In this document: piece after piece, positions 18,677 to 26,814 of the stretch
How positions within the stretch are numbered: position 1 is the first letter of the stretch
How the letters are laid out: each line of letters opens with the position of its first letter
Notes under the pieces: generated by a model
The model's database searches: none
Seen by the model: only the letters and a program-made list of their open reading frames with translations
Told to the model about the DNA's origin: nothing
Assembly: GCF_002270355.1 (NCBI RefSeq)
Contig: NZ_NJFZ01000006.1
Span: forward strand, 372,001-436,000
Length of the DNA stretch: 64,000 nt
DNA from: Flectobacillus sp. BAB-3569
GTDB taxonomy: Bacteria > Bacteroidota > Bacteroidia > Cytophagales > Spirosomataceae
Direction: 5' to 3'
Made by a program: the position numbers and the translations under genes

Positions 18677-18840
18677 TAGTACGCAAAATAAAGCTTAAGA
18701 TTGTGCTTTAAGCTTTCAGGTATCGGCTTTCGGCGGTGGGCTATGACAAAAATACATGTCCGTGGTCGTTAAAACATTTTAACACTCTTTGCCTTGTGCC
18801 TGTTGCATTGTCCCTAAAACACAAAACTTAAACGATTACT
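18677..18840 (+). repeat. Dispersed intergenic repeat family B, copy 1
   Basis: About 160 bases sharing long words with 44431-44660 and 61951-62082: ttaagattgtgcttt, gctttcggcggtgggct, cattttaacactctttgcc, ttgtgcctgttgc and aacgattact. The end of this copy (cctaaaa...cgattactta) matches the copy at 62 kb most closely. Confidence 0.8.
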
Positions 18841-18856
18841 TAAGTTACTTTCGGTA

Positions 18857-18896
18857 AAAAGCGATGTTATCTTCATTGGTAACATCGCTTTTTTTT
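18857..18896 (+). terminator. Rho-independent terminator
   Basis: A 13-bp stem (18857-18869 with 18880-18892), a 10-base loop and an uninterrupted run of T. It is about 190 bases beyond the mutase stop, after repeat B. Confidence 0.88.
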
Positions 18897-19111
18897 GACC
18901 ATTTACTCATTAAATCATTCACTTTTTCAAGAATTATTCAGTAATTAGCGCTAGAAGTTACTGCCAAACTTTTGGTTTGAATATCGTTTTTACTCTTTAA
19001 ACTTATCCATCGTCGTTATTCGCCCTGAGTTCTACGGGCTTCAAATGTTGTTTTATTTTATTAAAACCCATAAAACATTCATTTAAGTTTTATTCTAAAC
19101 ATTTCAAAATC

Positions 19112-19642
19112 ATGAAAAAATTAAAGTTTTCAGCCCTTCTTTTTGCTCTTGTAGTATTGGTTAGCTTTTCTTCGCAAGCACAAACATTCAAGCGTGGTGA
19201 CAAAATTTTGAATGCGGGTATTGGATTGCTACATTTTGGTGCGTACGCAAATGCTGAGTTCGCAATTGAGGACAATATTGGTATTGGTCCAATGGTAGGT
19301 TATACTTATTATAATTCGGGTTTTTTGACAGGTTATTCGGGAGATTATAGCTACGGGCAATTTAGAGTAGGTGCTAGAGGCGCATATCACTTGGGGGATG
19401 TACTTAATCTAGGCGATGACTCCATCGACCCTTATGTAGCAGTAGGAGCAGGCTTACTCTTCGATCGTAACAATTATACTTACAATACAAATACGGGTAA
19501 TGTTACGTATGGAACAAGGACAACGATATTTATTAATCCACGAGCTGGCGCTCGTTTTCCATTGAGCAATAATCTTTCAGGTTTTGGAGAGGTGGGTTGG
19601 GGTGCCTCGTGGGTAACAGCAGGTGTCTCTTTTGGATTTTAG
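19112..19642 (+). CDS. Small outer-membrane beta-barrel protein, function unknown
   Basis: A 176-residue protein with a classical signal peptide (MKKLKFSALLFALVVLVSF...QAQ, cleaved near residue 23). The mature part alternates hydrophobic and polar residues in Gly/Tyr-rich strands (IGIGPMVGYTYY, FRVGARGAYHLG, PYVAVGAGLLF, INPRAGARF, GFGEVGWGASW) and ends in Phe, as expected for an OmpA/OmpW-like eight-strand outer-membrane barrel. No periplasmic peptidoglycan-binding domain follows. A hairpin terminator closes it, so it is monocistronic. Function is unknown. Confidence 0.8.
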   Translation: MKKLKFSALLFALVVLVSFSSQAQTFKRGDKILNAGIGLLHFGAYANAEFAIEDNIGIGPMVGYTYYNSGFLTGYSGDYSYGQFRVGARGAYHLGDVLNLGDDSIDPYVAVGAGLLFDRNNYTYNTNTGNVTYGTRTTIFINPRAGARFPLSNNLSGFGEVGWGASWVTAGVSFGF

Positions 19643-19666
19643 TATTTTCAACTATAGCTAAAGGTT

Positions 19667-19718
19667 AAAAGCCAAGTTTACTTTCATTTATATTAAGAAG
19701 AAAGTAAATTTGGCTTTT
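19667..19718 (+). terminator. Rho-independent terminator
   Basis: A 19-bp stem with one G-T pair (19667-19685 with 19700-19718) and a 14-base loop, ending in tttt, just before the next gene start at 19733. Confidence 0.85.
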
Positions 19719-19732
19719 ATTATATCTCGACT

Positions 19733-20452
19733 ATGAATCAAAAAAATCGTTTTTATCTAGTTTTAGGCTTACTGTCGGTTATGTCGTTAGCCTTTTCTTT
19801 TTCTGCAAATACCGTTAAGAAAATCAGTATGATAATGGTTGCTCGTTCTAATAAAAACGGAAAAACCGCCACCATCAAATCAGAAATCGCTTATCAGGTA
19901 GCAGGAGGGAAGATGGTCAGTCACTTCACCCAACCCAATAATCAGTACATTATCAACAATGCCAAAGGTGAGGTAAGTATTTATGACCCTGCTAAGAATA
20001 CCGTTATTCAACAAGTAAATTATATTTTTAGTACAGAAACTACGCAGTTTTATTATTTCTTGAATAATCAAAAATCTGATTTGGGTTTAAGAAATATGGG
20101 CTTTACCAATAAGGCGACCAAATTTGAGAAAAACCTCATGATTAGTACTTGGATAGCGCCTGCTAAATTGAGTAAAAGTATTCGTTCGGTAGAATTGGTA
20201 CATAATGGTGGAAATCCAATCTATACCAAATATATTGACGGAGAAGGTAAGGTGATGAAAAAGGTATATTATTATAATTTCCAGAAAGTAGGGGATATCG
20301 AATTTCCTTTAGCAGTAACACAAATTGACTTTTTTACGGCAAAAGATTCAGTTATTACCAAAACTTCCTACGCTGAGGTGAAAATTAATGAGGCTATCAA
20401 TAATGAACTTCTCAACTTTACGATACCACTCAATGCCAAAGCACTTAAATAA
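19733..20452 (+). CDS. Periplasmic protein, LolA-like/outer-membrane lipoprotein-sorting type
   Basis: A 239-residue protein with an N-terminal signal peptide (MNQKNRFYLVLGLLSVMSLAF...SAN). The mature part is a run of amphipathic beta strands: ATIKSEIAYQVAGGKMVSHF, GEVSIYDPAKNTVIQQVNY, IDGEGKVMKKVYYYNF and VGDIEFPLAVTQIDFF. This is the pattern of LolA/LolB-like half-barrels that bind lipid or lipoprotein, but identity is low and the call is tentative. It ends inside the start of the yidD-like gene (20-base overlap), so it heads a four-gene operon through 22578. Confidence 0.6.
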   Translation: MNQKNRFYLVLGLLSVMSLAFSFSANTVKKISMIMVARSNKNGKTATIKSEIAYQVAGGKMVSHFTQPNNQYIINNAKGEVSIYDPAKNTVIQQVNYIFSTETTQFYYFLNNQKSDLGLRNMGFTNKATKFEKNLMISTWIAPAKLSKSIRSVELVHNGGNPIYTKYIDGEGKVMKKVYYYNFQKVGDIEFPLAVTQIDFFTAKDSVITKTSYAEVKINEAINNELLNFTIPLNAKALK

Positions 20453-20852
20453 GCTATTTTTCTTGGTATTAGGGCTTCTTATTGGCAATTCTCTTAAAGC
20501 ACAGAGTTTAGATACAGACTTACAGCTTTTAGAGAAAAAAGAACAAGCCGAGCAAATACAAGCATCTACCATTGCAGGGAAGAAAGGTTTTCACCCTATT
20601 TCTTTTGTAATGAATGGTACTTTGACCTTTTATCAGAAAGTTATTTCTCCGCAATTTTCGGCCAATTGTCTCTACGAACTATCCTGTTCACGCTTTAGTC
20701 GGGAGGCTATTCGTATGTATGGACCGCTCAAAGGAGTAGCGCTTAGTGCTGACCGTTTGGCACGCTGTAACCGCATTAGTGGTACTACTATCAATCCTTT
20801 CAGGGTAAATGAGCAAGGCAAAGTCATAGACTCGCCTCAAATGTACAAGTAA
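20433..20852 (+). CDS. yidD: YidD-like membrane protein insertion efficiency factor with signal peptide
   Basis: The core FYQKVISPQFSANCLYELSCSRFSREAIRMYG is diagnostic of YidD (DUF37): the Ser-Pro motif followed by two cysteines in a C-x-x-x-x-S-C arrangement, then GPLKG and the RLARCNR block. YidD assists YidC in inserting inner-membrane proteins. Unlike ordinary 70-90-residue YidD, this 139-residue form has an N-terminal signal peptide or anchor (NKLFFLVLGLLIGNSLKAQS) and a 40-residue linker, so it may face the periplasm. I chose ATG 20433, which starts the signal peptide and gives only a 20-base overlap with the previous gene; ATG 20388 is possible but unlikely. Confidence 0.82.
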   Translation: MPKHLNKLFFLVLGLLIGNSLKAQSLDTDLQLLEKKEQAEQIQASTIAGKKGFHPISFVMNGTLTFYQKVISPQFSANCLYELSCSRFSREAIRMYGPLKGVALSADRLARCNRISGTTINPFRVNEQGKVIDSPQMYK

Positions 20853-20876
20853 GCGAACACTGTATTTTATCCCACT

Positions 20877-21752
20877 ATGTCTGATAAGCTCTATATCCGA
20901 TTTTGCTTTTGTCTTGGCTTATTGCTTTGCTCTAAATCGGGTATTTCTCAAATCACGAAAGATAGCCTCTTTTTACAACATTTGATTGGGAAAGAGCAAT
21001 ATCATGATGCAATTACCTTTACCAATCAACTTGAACGAAAATACCCTATCTCAACACAAGCCCAATTACAATTGGCTTACCAGAAAGGATTTGCCTTCTA
21101 TTCGCTCAAACAGCTCGATTCGGCAAGTGTCTACTTCGCTAAAGTTTCTTCAGAAAGTCCCTTTTTCTCAAAATCTCAATTTTGGGCAGGATTATCAGAT
21201 AGTTATTTGAGAGATTTTACAAAAGCAGAAAAATACTTTAAAGCAATTGATTCAAAGGATAGTCTTAATCGTTCTTTACAAACCTTTGAACTTGCAGGGT
21301 TGGCACTTTTACAAAGAAATCAGCAACGTTTTGACTCTTTGTACAAGCATCTCGATCCCAATCTTTATGCTTTACAAAAACAACAAGCCAATTATTTGCT
21401 TTACCGAGATGATATTTTGAAACAACAAAAAAAATCAGGTTTCAAGGCAGGGCTATTATCTGCCATTATTCCAGGAGCAGGCAAGATTTATGCAGGTGGA
21501 CAATTAGGACAAGGAATTTCTGCCTTTTTACAAAATACCATTCTTGGTTTACAGGCCTACGAAGGCTTGCGTAAAGATGGCGTTTCGAGTCCTCGGTTTA
21601 TTATTTACGGAAGCTTATTTAGCCTTTTTTATATCGGGAATATTTGGGGAAGTGCTTTAAGTGTCAAAATAAAAAGACAAGAATTTAATGAAAAAATCGA
21701 CGAGCAAATTCTATTTGATATGCATATTCCTTTGCGTACCCTTTTTAATTAA
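20877..21752 (+). CDS. Secreted TPR protein with C-terminal GxGxxYAG membrane hairpin (paralogue 1)
   Basis: A 291-residue protein with a signal peptide (IRFCFCLGLLLCSKSGISQ), then helical repeats of TPR type from about 30 to 175 (YHDAITFTNQLE, AFYSLKQLDSASVYFAKV, SYLRDFTKAEKYFKAI). The C-terminal region GLLSAIIPGAGKIYAGG followed by two or three hydrophobic segments resembles DUF5683-like domains. It is 24 bases after yidD and overlaps the next gene by 65 bases. The next gene is a paralogue with the same layout. The operon arrangement suggests a role in envelope biogenesis along with the YidD-like protein; that is inference. Confidence 0.72.
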   Translation: MSDKLYIRFCFCLGLLLCSKSGISQITKDSLFLQHLIGKEQYHDAITFTNQLERKYPISTQAQLQLAYQKGFAFYSLKQLDSASVYFAKVSSESPFFSKSQFWAGLSDSYLRDFTKAEKYFKAIDSKDSLNRSLQTFELAGLALLQRNQQRFDSLYKHLDPNLYALQKQQANYLLYRDDILKQQKKSGFKAGLLSAIIPGAGKIYAGGQLGQGISAFLQNTILGLQAYEGLRKDGVSSPRFIIYGSLFSLFYIGNIWGSALSVKIKRQEFNEKIDEQILFDMHIPLRTLFN

Positions 21753-22578
21753 GGCGCAAAATAGCAATACAATTGTATCAAAAGCCGATAGTTTGTTTCG
21801 TCAGCAACAATATGACGAAGCTATGTTGGGCTATGAACAGGCTTTTTTTGAACTCAGCGAATGGCCTGATTCAAGTCTTAGTGCAAAGCAAGTACAAGAC
21901 ATGAAAAATGCTTTTTTACTGAAAAAACTCTATTGCCAAAAAGCGGCACAAAAGTTTACGATGGCACTACAAACCAGTCAACGCTTTGATTTCAGTAACC
22001 TCGACGATAAAGAACAAATACCACTTCGATACGAAACGGTAGTGTGTAGTTTTTTGGCAGGACTTTATGATGACTGCTTTAATAATATCCAGCAGTTTAA
22101 GTATTTCGTGAAAGATAGTACTCAGCATACGCCAACCTTGCTTTGGGAGATACTCTCACTTACCCAACTAGCACGTTATGATGAAGCAAAAGTGCTTATT
22201 CCAGCTTATAATCAAGCTTTTCATACACAAATTAATGCAGAGGAGTTATTTGCTTTTGCCCAAAAACCAAAATTTAGAAGTATCAGAAAAGCCGAAGCTT
22301 TGGCAACTTTTGTACCATGTGCAGGAATGATTTATGCTGGCAATACGACTCAGGGAATTGTTTCGCTGGTGTTACAGCTTGGAACGCTCGGTTATGGTGC
22401 TTATAGTATCGTCAATGGCTATTACTTTACAGGTATATTCACAGGATTGGGACTTTTTCAAGCCTTTTATTTTGGTGGGGTTCGTAGGAGTGCCTATTTG
22501 GCTGAACAGAAGAATATAGCGTTAAAAAATCAGTATTATCAGCAAGTGAAAAAAGGACTTTTAGTAAATAGGAAATAG
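21688..22578 (+). CDS. Secreted TPR protein with C-terminal GxxYAG membrane hairpin (paralogue 2)
   Basis: A 296-residue protein with a signal peptide (KFYLICIFLCVPFLIKAQ). TPR-like helices start at DSLFRQQQYDEAMLGYEQAF, and the C-terminal domain FVPCAGMIYAGNTTQGIVSL is followed by LGTLGYGAYSIVNGYYFTG and further hydrophobic segments. It matches paralogue 1 in order of parts, so the pair arose by duplication. The start at 21688 overlaps the upstream gene by 65 bases in another frame, which implies translational coupling, and the signal peptide supports it. A shared bidirectional terminator follows. Confidence 0.72.
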   Translation: MKKSTSKFYLICIFLCVPFLIKAQNSNTIVSKADSLFRQQQYDEAMLGYEQAFFELSEWPDSSLSAKQVQDMKNAFLLKKLYCQKAAQKFTMALQTSQRFDFSNLDDKEQIPLRYETVVCSFLAGLYDDCFNNIQQFKYFVKDSTQHTPTLLWEILSLTQLARYDEAKVLIPAYNQAFHTQINAEELFAFAQKPKFRSIRKAEALATFVPCAGMIYAGNTTQGIVSLVLQLGTLGYGAYSIVNGYYFTGIFTGLGLFQAFYFGGVRRSAYLAEQKNIALKNQYYQQVKKGLLVNRK

Positions 22579-22588
22579 TAGTAAAAGA

Positions 22589-22617
22589 AAAAGCTGAAGG
22601 AGCATCCTTCAGCTTTT
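22589..22617. terminator. Bidirectional terminator
   Basis: A 13-bp perfect stem (22589-22601 with 22605-22617), flanked by A-run and T-run, between the convergent yidD operon and the TM2 gene. Confidence 0.88.
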
Positions 22618-22640
22618 ATTATTTTTGAATCATCAGATTC

Positions 22641-23099
22641 TTATTTTCCTCCCCACATAAAGAATTTAGGGTTGTCAACGTATTTGCCAATACCTTCGTC
22701 TTGTACCAAAGCGATTAACAATACTACCCAGTCAACAAATGCTACGATACCGCAACCACCCAAAGTAAGGATATAACCTACTCCAGTCAATGTAGCTGTA
22801 CCCATGTAGAAACGGTGGATACCCAAACCGCCTAAAAATGTTGATAAAATGAATGCTACAACAGGGTCTTTGCTTGCTGCAACAGAACTAGCTGGCATAG
22901 ACGCTGAAGCTGCCAACATATTGTTTTGAGTAGAAACTTCAGCATTTGAAGTAGGAGTAAGGTAGTTAACCTCTACACCTTCATTCAAAGTTGTTTCGAT
23001 AGCAGCGTCATCTACAAAATACTCAGACGATGATGAAGCAAATGACTTAGTGCATACAGAAGCAAAAAGCATTGCTGATAAAATAATAGATTTTTTCAT
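22641..23099 (-). CDS. TM2 domain-containing membrane protein
   Basis: A 152-residue protein: signal peptide (MKKSIILSAMLFASVCTKSFA), a low-complexity polar linker to about residue 75, then a TM2 domain (DPVVAFILSTFLGGLGIHRF, YMGTATLTGVGYILTLGGCG, IVAFVDWVVLLIALVQ), in which GxHRFYxG is the family signature. TM2 domains are paired membrane helices of unknown molecular role in bacteria. It faces the yidD operon, whose last two genes also end in a Gly-rich membrane hairpin. Upstream to 23322 no clear promoter box was seen. Confidence 0.85.
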   Translation of the reverse strand: MKKSIILSAMLFASVCTKSFASSSSEYFVDDAAIETTLNEGVEVNYLTPTSNAEVSTQNNMLAASASMPASSVAASKDPVVAFILSTFLGGLGIHRFYMGTATLTGVGYILTLGGCGIVAFVDWVVLLIALVQDEGIGKYVDNPKFFMWGGK

Positions 23100-23322
23100 A
23101 ATTAAGAAAGCTTTGTAATTGAACGATAATTAATAAAGCACTGCAATATATAGATAAATTCTCAAGAAAAATCAAAGAATTATCATCTCTGAATAAACGG
23201 TAAAATAATTGTTTTTAAAGAAAGACTAACATCAATGATTTTCAGGGCTTTAAAAAATTAAAATACAATTTTATTCGTAAATAAGCAAGCGTACATACTC
23301 ATAGTTTATTTTGCATTAATAT

Positions 23323-23374
23323 AAAAAGGCTCAAATTAACTTTTGCATTTGCCTAAATTAATCTGAGCCTTTTT
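23323..23374 (-). terminator. Terminator of prfC
   Basis: An 11-bp stem aaaaaggctca (23323-23333) with tgagccttttt (23364-23374). Pairing continues inward (attaa/ttaat) after one mismatch. It lies just beyond the prfC stop, reading leftwards into an A-run that is T on the transcript. Confidence 0.8.
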
Positions 23375-23395
23375 GTTGAAAATCTAATATATATT

Positions 23396-24997
23396 TTATG
23401 CTTCAGCAGCCAACTTAAATTCTGAAGTAAAGTGGAACTGAATATCAGGGTTATTCTGGATATTCATTCTCAAAATCCAATCAGATTCGGCTAAGAATAC
23501 ATAATTACCATCTTTATCTGTAGCAATTTGTTGTCCTTTCAAACGCACAAACTCTGCTAATTTTTTAGGGTCTTCAGAGGTAATCCAACATGCTTTAGCG
23601 ATGTCACGATGATCGAAGCGACATTTTGCTCCATATTCATGTTCCAAACGATATTGAATTACTTCATATTGGAGTTCTCCTACGGTACCAACAATTTTAC
23701 GATTACCCAAATGAGACTGCGTAAATAACTGCGCTACCCCTTCATCTGTCAACTGCTCAATCCCTTTTTCCAATTGCTTGGCTTTCATTGGGTCGAGGTT
23801 GATAAGTTCTTTAAAGATTTCAGGAGAAAAACTTGGAATACCTTGGTAAAACATGCTTTCACCTTCTGTAAGTGTATCGCCAATCTTAAAGTTACCTGTA
23901 TCATATAAACCCACTACGTCGCCAGGGAAGCCTTCGTCGATGACTTCCTTATCTTGCGCCATAAAGTTGTAAGGGTTGTTGAAACGCACGTTTTTGTCTA
24001 AACGCACATGCTTATAAAACTTATTACGCTCAAATACACCCGAACAAATACGCAAGAACGCAATTCTATCACGGTGTTTAGGATCTAAGTTTGCGTGGAT
24101 TTTGAAGATAAAACCAGAGAATTTTTTCTCATCTGGTTCTACAATACGTGTATCTGTTTGACGCTTCTGAGTCGATGGCGCGATTTGAGTAAATGTATCC
24201 AACAATTCTTGTACGCCAAAGTTATTAACAGCTGAACCAAAAAACACAGGAGCTACCTCTCCCGATAAATATGCAGCACGGTCGAAGTCGTTATAAACAC
24301 CTTCGATAAGTTCGACATCTTCACGAAGCTGATTGGCATCACGTTCGCCAACGCGTTTGTCTAGTTCCTCAGACCAAATATCTACAGAAACAACTTCTTT
24401 TTCAATTTTGGTTTTGTTGGCACTAAACAAGTTCAATGACTTCTCGTAAAGGTTATATACCCCTTTAAAGTTAGCCCCAATATTGATAGGCCATGTCAAA
24501 GGACGAACTTTGATACCGAGTTTTTGTTCTAACTCATCTAGTAGGTCAAAAGCATATTGACCTTCACGGTCCATTTTATTGATGAAAATGATTACTGGCG
24601 TATTGCGCATACGACATACTTCCATCAATTTTTCAGTTTGTTCCTCAACCCCTTTCACACAGTCGATTACCAAGATTACAGAGTCTACCGCCGTAAGCGT
24701 ACGGTAAGTATCTTCGGCAAAGTCTTTGTGACCTGGTGTATCGAGGATATTGATTTTTACATCATTATATTCAAAAGTCATTACCGAGGTTGCCACAGAG
24801 ATACCTCTTTGGCGCTCGATTTCCATAAAATCGGAGGTTGCACCCTTTTTGATTTTATTTGATTTTACAGCCCCCGCTGTTTGGATAGCTCCCCCGAACA
24901 AAAGTAATTTTTCGGTAAGCGTAGTTTTACCCGCATCGGGGTGGGAAATGATACCGAATGTACGGCGTTTTTGTATTTCTTCTTGTAACGTTGCCAT
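23396..24997 (-). CDS. prfC: Peptide chain release factor 3
   Basis: A 533-residue translational GTPase. It begins [20 protein letters not shown], with G1 P-loop SHPDAGKTT (18-26), G2 region [12 protein letters not shown]3 DTPGHKDF and G4 NKMD; the C-terminal EF-G-like domains include the RF3 block GKTxAGAV-like [14 protein letters not shown] near the N-terminus. RF3 releases RF1/RF2 from the ribosome after termination. The frame is open 132 bases further upstream, but the ATG at 24997 gives the standard N-terminus and length (about 530). Its own terminator follows; the upstream permease gene ends in a separate terminator, so prfC is transcribed alone. Confidence 0.95.
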   Translation of the reverse strand: MATLQEEIQKRRTFGIISHPDAGKTTLTEKLLLFGGAIQTAGAVKSNKIKKGATSDFMEIERQRGISVATSVMTFEYNDVKINILDTPGHKDFAEDTYRTLTAVDSVILVIDCVKGVEEQTEKLMEVCRMRNTPVIIFINKMDREGQYAFDLLDELEQKLGIKVRPLTWPINIGANFKGVYNLYEKSLNLFSANKTKIEKEVVSVDIWSEELDKRVGERDANQLREDVELIEGVYNDFDRAAYLSGEVAPVFFGSAVNNFGVQELLDTFTQIAPSTQKRQTDTRIVEPDEKKFSGFIFKIHANLDPKHRDRIAFLRICSGVFERNKFYKHVRLDKNVRFNNPYNFMAQDKEVIDEGFPGDVVGLYDTGNFKIGDTLTEGESMFYQGIPSFSPEIFKELINLDPMKAKQLEKGIEQLTDEGVAQLFTQSHLGNRKIVGTVGELQYEVIQYRLEHEYGAKCRFDHRDIAKACWITSEDPKKLAEFVRLKGQQIATDKDGNYVFLAESDWILRMNIQNNPDIQFHFTSEFKLAAEA

Positions 24998-25112
24998 ATT
25001 TAATAATCGACTGTCAAAATCGAAATGCAAAATTACAGATAAAAAAACAAAACCCACAGGTTTTTTGGGATTGAGTGCTTTGAATTTGAGTGAATTAAAC
25101 GTCTTACTAAAA

Positions 25113-25150
25113 TCAAAAGGCTCTAACAAATCAATGTTAGAGCCTTTTGA
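25113..25150 (-). terminator. Terminator of the amino-acid permease gene
   Basis: A 16-bp perfect stem (25113-25128 with 25135-25150) and a 6-base loop, about 40 bases beyond the permease stop on the minus strand. Confidence 0.85.
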
Positions 25151-25188
25151 GTATATATAGAATCAAGCTCGAAGCTTAATTTTTATAC

Positions 25189-26667
25189 CTACTTTTCATT
25201 CAAGTTACTGTTTGGTTTACCGTACAAGAAGTAAACAACCAAACCGATTAGCAACCATCCGAATGCTAGTTTTTGAGCCAAACCATCCAAGTTGAAAATC
25301 AAGAAAAGGTTTGTTAAGATACCAAGTGGAGCAACGATTTTCAAGGCTGGAGCTTTGAAGTCACGCTCTAAGTTAGGCTCTTTGTAACGCAATAATAATA
25401 CTGCCAAACATACCATAGCAAAAGCAAACAAAGTACCGAATGAACACATATCGCTCAATACACCAATTGGAGTAAACGCAGATACAACTGATACTAAGAA
25501 ACCTACCAAGATAGTACTTTTCCAAGGAGTACGGAAAGTTGGGTGAACCTGACGGAAGAAGTTTGGCAACAAACCATCTTTAGCCATACCTAAGAATACA
25601 CGTGTTTGACCTAACATCATTACCAACATTACCGAAATCAAACCAGCCGTTGCAGCAGCAGTGATAATAAATACCGCCCAAGGTTGACCTACTTTGTCGA
25701 ATGCGTAAGCTACAGGCGCTTTCAAAGCATCACCTACGATGTCTTTGTAGTTAATCATACCTGTCAATACCAACGAAACTAAGATATAAAGGATTGTACA
25801 AATTACCAATGAAGCGATAATGGCAAAAGGCATATCTTTCTTAGGATTGATTGCTTCACCAGCTTGTGTAGATACAGCATCAAAACCAATATAAGCAAAG
25901 AAGATAGCCGCAGCACCACTCGCAATACCACCCCAACCATAAGCTTCTTTCATAGAACCATCAGCGTGTTCTACCAATTCAGGAGCAGGGATAAATGGAG
26001 TCCAGTTAGCAGTATTTACAAAAAAGGCACCTACAATGATTACGAACAAAATCGCAGCCACTTTCAAGATTACAATAATGTTATTTGCACTGGCAGCTTC
26101 TTTGATACCTTTTACCAAAATATAAGTTACTACCCAAGTAATAATGAAAGCAGGTAGGTTTACACCCCAACCTACGTGTTCAAGCCCAGCAGACTTTGCG
26201 TAAGTTGCAGCAGAGAATGGGTCATTTTTTAAGTAATAAGGAATTTCGATACCAAATAAGTGGAGTAGCTTATTGAAGTACCCGGACCAACTCACGGCTA
26301 CAGTCATTGCACCCATGGCATATTCTAACACAAGTCCCCAACCAATAATCCAAGCAAAGAATTCACCGATTGTACCATAAGCGTAGGCATAAGCTGAGCC
26401 TTCTACTGGAAGTAGAGCTGCAAACTCAGCATAGCAAAGAGCTGCAAAAATACAGCCGATACCTGCTAATACGAATGATAATGCCAAAGCCGGGCCAGCA
26501 TGATAGTGAGCGCCTGTACCAGTTAATACGAAGATACCTCCACCGATAATCGCACCGATACCAATAGCAGTCAAACTCCATTTACCAAGGACGCGCTTCA
26601 GCTCACTGTTTTTAATATCTGCCTCGTAAGCTGACATAGGCTTTTTGCGCCAAATACTGTTACTCAT
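25189..26667 (-). CDS. APC-family amino acid permease
   Basis: A 492-residue inner-membrane transporter with 12-14 hydrophobic segments. LGKWSLTAIGIGAIIGGGIFVLTG near residues 27-50 is the helix-1 substrate-binding signature of APC transporters (GIGAIIGGGIF), and CYAEFAALLPVEGSAYAYAYGTIGEF is helix 3. Together these place it with the cationic-amino-acid-transporter-like (YfnA/CAT) group that imports amino acids with protons. A short final segment is followed by a polar tail. Monocistronic with its own terminator. Confidence 0.9.
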   Translation of the reverse strand: MSNSIWRKKPMSAYEADIKNSELKRVLGKWSLTAIGIGAIIGGGIFVLTGTGAHYHAGPALALSFVLAGIGCIFAALCYAEFAALLPVEGSAYAYAYGTIGEFFAWIIGWGLVLEYAMGAMTVAVSWSGYFNKLLHLFGIEIPYYLKNDPFSAATYAKSAGLEHVGWGVNLPAFIITWVVTYILVKGIKEAASANNIIVILKVAAILFVIIVGAFFVNTANWTPFIPAPELVEHADGSMKEAYGWGGIASGAAAIFFAYIGFDAVSTQAGEAINPKKDMPFAIIASLVICTILYILVSLVLTGMINYKDIVGDALKAPVAYAFDKVGQPWAVFIITAAATAGLISVMLVMMLGQTRVFLGMAKDGLLPNFFRQVHPTFRTPWKSTILVGFLVSVVSAFTPIGVLSDMCSFGTLFAFAMVCLAVLLLRYKEPNLERDFKAPALKIVAPLGILTNLFLIFNLDGLAQKLAFGWLLIGLVVYFLYGKPNSNLNEK

Positions 26668-26770
26668 AAAGAAAAGGTTTTAGTTTATTTTATTGTGATT
26701 GAAGGTAATTACAGAACAGAATTGTATAAACTGTGTTTCAAGATAGTTAATATTTTGTCGTGAAACAAAA

Positions 26771-26806
26771 AAAGACCTCATAGCTTTTGGGTGCTATGAG
26801 GTCTTT
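26771..26806 (-). terminator. Terminator of secDF
   Basis: A 14-bp stem aaagacctcatagc (26771-26784) with its complement at 26793-26806 and an 8-base loop. The A-run at about 26765-26773 is T on the secDF transcript. It lies 8 bases past the secDF stop. Confidence 0.88.
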
Positions 26807-26814
26807 GAGAGTAA

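Larger units (their letters stand above)
18667..19111. other. Intergenic region with repeat family B and terminator
   Basis: A 445-base gap that holds repeat B copy 1 (18677-18840) and a strong terminator (18857-18896). The remaining 215 bases before the beta-barrel gene show no gene or clear promoter box. Confidence 0.6.
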
